Under the pieces are notes generated by a model. The model was given only the letters and a program-made list of their open reading frames with translations, was not told where the DNA came from and made no database searches. From positions 1-6,081 of the forward strand of contig SDNV01000151.1 in NCBI GenBank assembly GCA_004524515.1: 6,081 nt of DNA, read 5' to 3'. Shown here piece after piece: positions 5,192 to 6,081 of the stretch (positions are counted from its first letter, which is position 1; each line of letters opens with the position of its first letter). This stretch comes from Promethearchaeota archaeon. GTDB taxonomy: Archaea > Asgardarchaeota > Lokiarchaeia > Sigynarchaeales > SOKP01. The position numbers and the translations under genes are program-made.

Positions 5192-6081
5192 CAGAAGAAG
5201 ATGAGCCAACAGAGGATTATGATTTTGCCAATTGGAAAGTAGCGGAATTACGAGATTTTGCTAGCAAGAATAATATAACAATCCCTACAAAATCAAAAAA
5301 AGCAGATATCATCAAGCTGCTCAATGAAGTTGCATCAAGTCCTGAATTCGTCGATAGAACAAAAGAAACTATTCCAGATGAGGAACTGGAAAAAGAACTA
5401 GTTGCTGGAGATGAATTCGATCCAGCTCTTTTGCAAAAAGAGAAGATCGATTTAAAATTTTGGCAGAAACCTCCATTTTCTAGTCTTTTAGATCCGGAGT
5501 TAGCTAAGGATTCCAACGTGGCATTTTATGATTTAGCTGCATTAGTTGACAAATTCTTTAATAACATGCTTGAAGAGGAACTTATCAACTACAAGATTTC
5601 TGGAATCGCTCTCAAGACTTCTGCAGTGTTGCATCATTATAAAATCTCAAGCGTCATTCAAGAAGAAGTGGAAATACAGAAGAAAGAAGAATTAGAAAAG
5701 TTGAGAGAACGCCATGGAAGAACCATTCCTAAAACTTTGCCTCAACCCATACAACCTAAAATGTTGATCTCAACCAAGGATGAGTTATTTGAAGCAATGA
5801 GATCAGCAATCATTGAAACCATGCAGAAGAAGGAGAAGTTGAAACGAAGAAGATTGCGAAAATTAGAAGAAAAAAATAAACGGATTTTAATGCGATCCAA
5901 GGCTCAATTACCTCGGGAACTTTTGAAACACATAAGCGGAAAGGAGCAATCTGTTGAGGAACTGCACGAGTCTTGGTTTAATAAAGTAAAAGCCAAGGTT
6001 GAATTCGACAATAAAGAGACTTCATTTTTTGAGCTAGCAGAGATTATTAAAAATGAAGAACAGAGCCCAATTGGGAGAAAA
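5188..6081 (+). CDS. scpA: ScpA-like kleisin with N-terminal SAP/HeH-like domain (runs off the right edge)
   Basis: ScpA kleisins bridge the two heads of the SMC ATPase dimer and, with ScpB, form the condensin-like ring that compacts and segregates chromosomes. The 298 visible residues are open to the window end. Residues 98-160 carry the kleisin N-terminal helical pattern: SSLLDPELA, FYDLAALVDKFFNNM, then YKISGIALKTSAVLHHYK, matching the ScpA signature of an F-rich helix followed by a (R/K)(I/V)SG...A..LL..K helix that binds the SMC neck. Next come a Glu/Lys-rich helix (158-175), a Pro-rich linker (181-190), a basic region (213-236, KRRRLRKLEEKNKR) and VEFDNKETSFFELAEII (271-287), the lead-in to the C-terminal winged helix, which lies beyond the edge. 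Unusually, residues 13-48 (WKVAELRDFASKNNITIPTK...ADIIKLL) look like a SAP/HeH/Rho-N helix-extended-helix that typically binds DNA. The start is fixed by an upstream in-frame TAG. It is probably co-translated with the small upstream ORF. The family assignment is likely; full length and any smc/scpB neighbours are unseen. Confidence 0.75.
   Translation, partial: MTEEDEPTEDYDFANWKVAELRDFASKNNITIPTKSKKADIIKLLNEVASSPEFVDRTKETIPDEELEKELVAGDEFDPALLQKEKIDLKFWQKPPFSSLLDPELAKDSNVAFYDLAALVDKFFNNMLEEELINYKISGIALKTSAVLHHYKISSVIQEEVEIQKKEELEKLRERHGRTIPKTLPQPIQPKMLISTKDELFEAMRSAIIETMQKKEKLKRRRLRKLEEKNKRILMRSKAQLPRELLKHISGKEQSVEELHESWFNKVKAKVEFDNKETSFFELAEIIKNEEQSPIGRK

Noticed and set aside
5217..5516. 99-codon minus-strand ORF opposite the kleisin gene
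   Set aside because: Its serine runs are the reverse of Glu/Lys/Asp codons in the kleisin N-terminal region; no start signals.

Overview
The window looks archaeal, most likely from an Asgard archaeon of the Lokiarchaeal type. The reasons are a kleisin (ScpA-like) gene, TATA-like boxes at archaeal distances from start codons, T-tract endings, very AT-rich DNA, and one very long alpha-helical protein that resembles, from memory and unchecked, the large uncharacterised proteins of that group. No rRNA, tRNA or CRISPR array was seen, so the placement is inference.

Left part (1-614): the C-terminal 178 codons of a DDE-type transposase run in from the left edge and stop at 538. Its DNA is clearly richer in G+C (about 43% in a sampled line) than what follows. 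The spacer after it holds a weak hairpin with T-tracts on the minus strand.

Divergent region (615-901): a 40-codon minus-strand ORF (615-737) encodes a textbook signal peptide followed by about 11 residues (EIFPSGCQGGP). It has its own TATA-like box, a GAGG ribosome site and a terminator-like downstream sequence. It may be a short secreted peptide, or the stump of a secreted-protein gene cut by the mobile element. The stretch between it and the next gene holds nested inverted repeats over the minus-strand promoter and a TATA-like element for the plus-strand gene.

Centre (902-4468): a single 1188-residue gene of extremely low G+C. It shows no catalytic motif, no signal peptide and no clear membrane segment. 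It is mostly alpha-helical and ends in a beta-alpha-beta-beta-alpha-beta domain of the ferredoxin/RAM kind. Its function is unknown.

Spacer 4469-4743 holds two hairpins, two long T-tracts and a TATA-like element, but no convincing gene.

Right part (4744-6081): a compact same-strand cluster. It contains a small four-cysteine zinc-ribbon protein, a possible 67-68 residue unknown protein overlapping both neighbours, and a ScpA-like kleisin with an N-terminal SAP/HeH-like helical domain. The kleisin runs off the right edge just before its expected C-terminal winged helix. The last two genes share an ATGA overlap and identical AAAGG ribosome sites, which suggests translational coupling. The cluster plausibly serves chromosome organisation through the SMC-kleisin complex, though no smc gene lies in the window.
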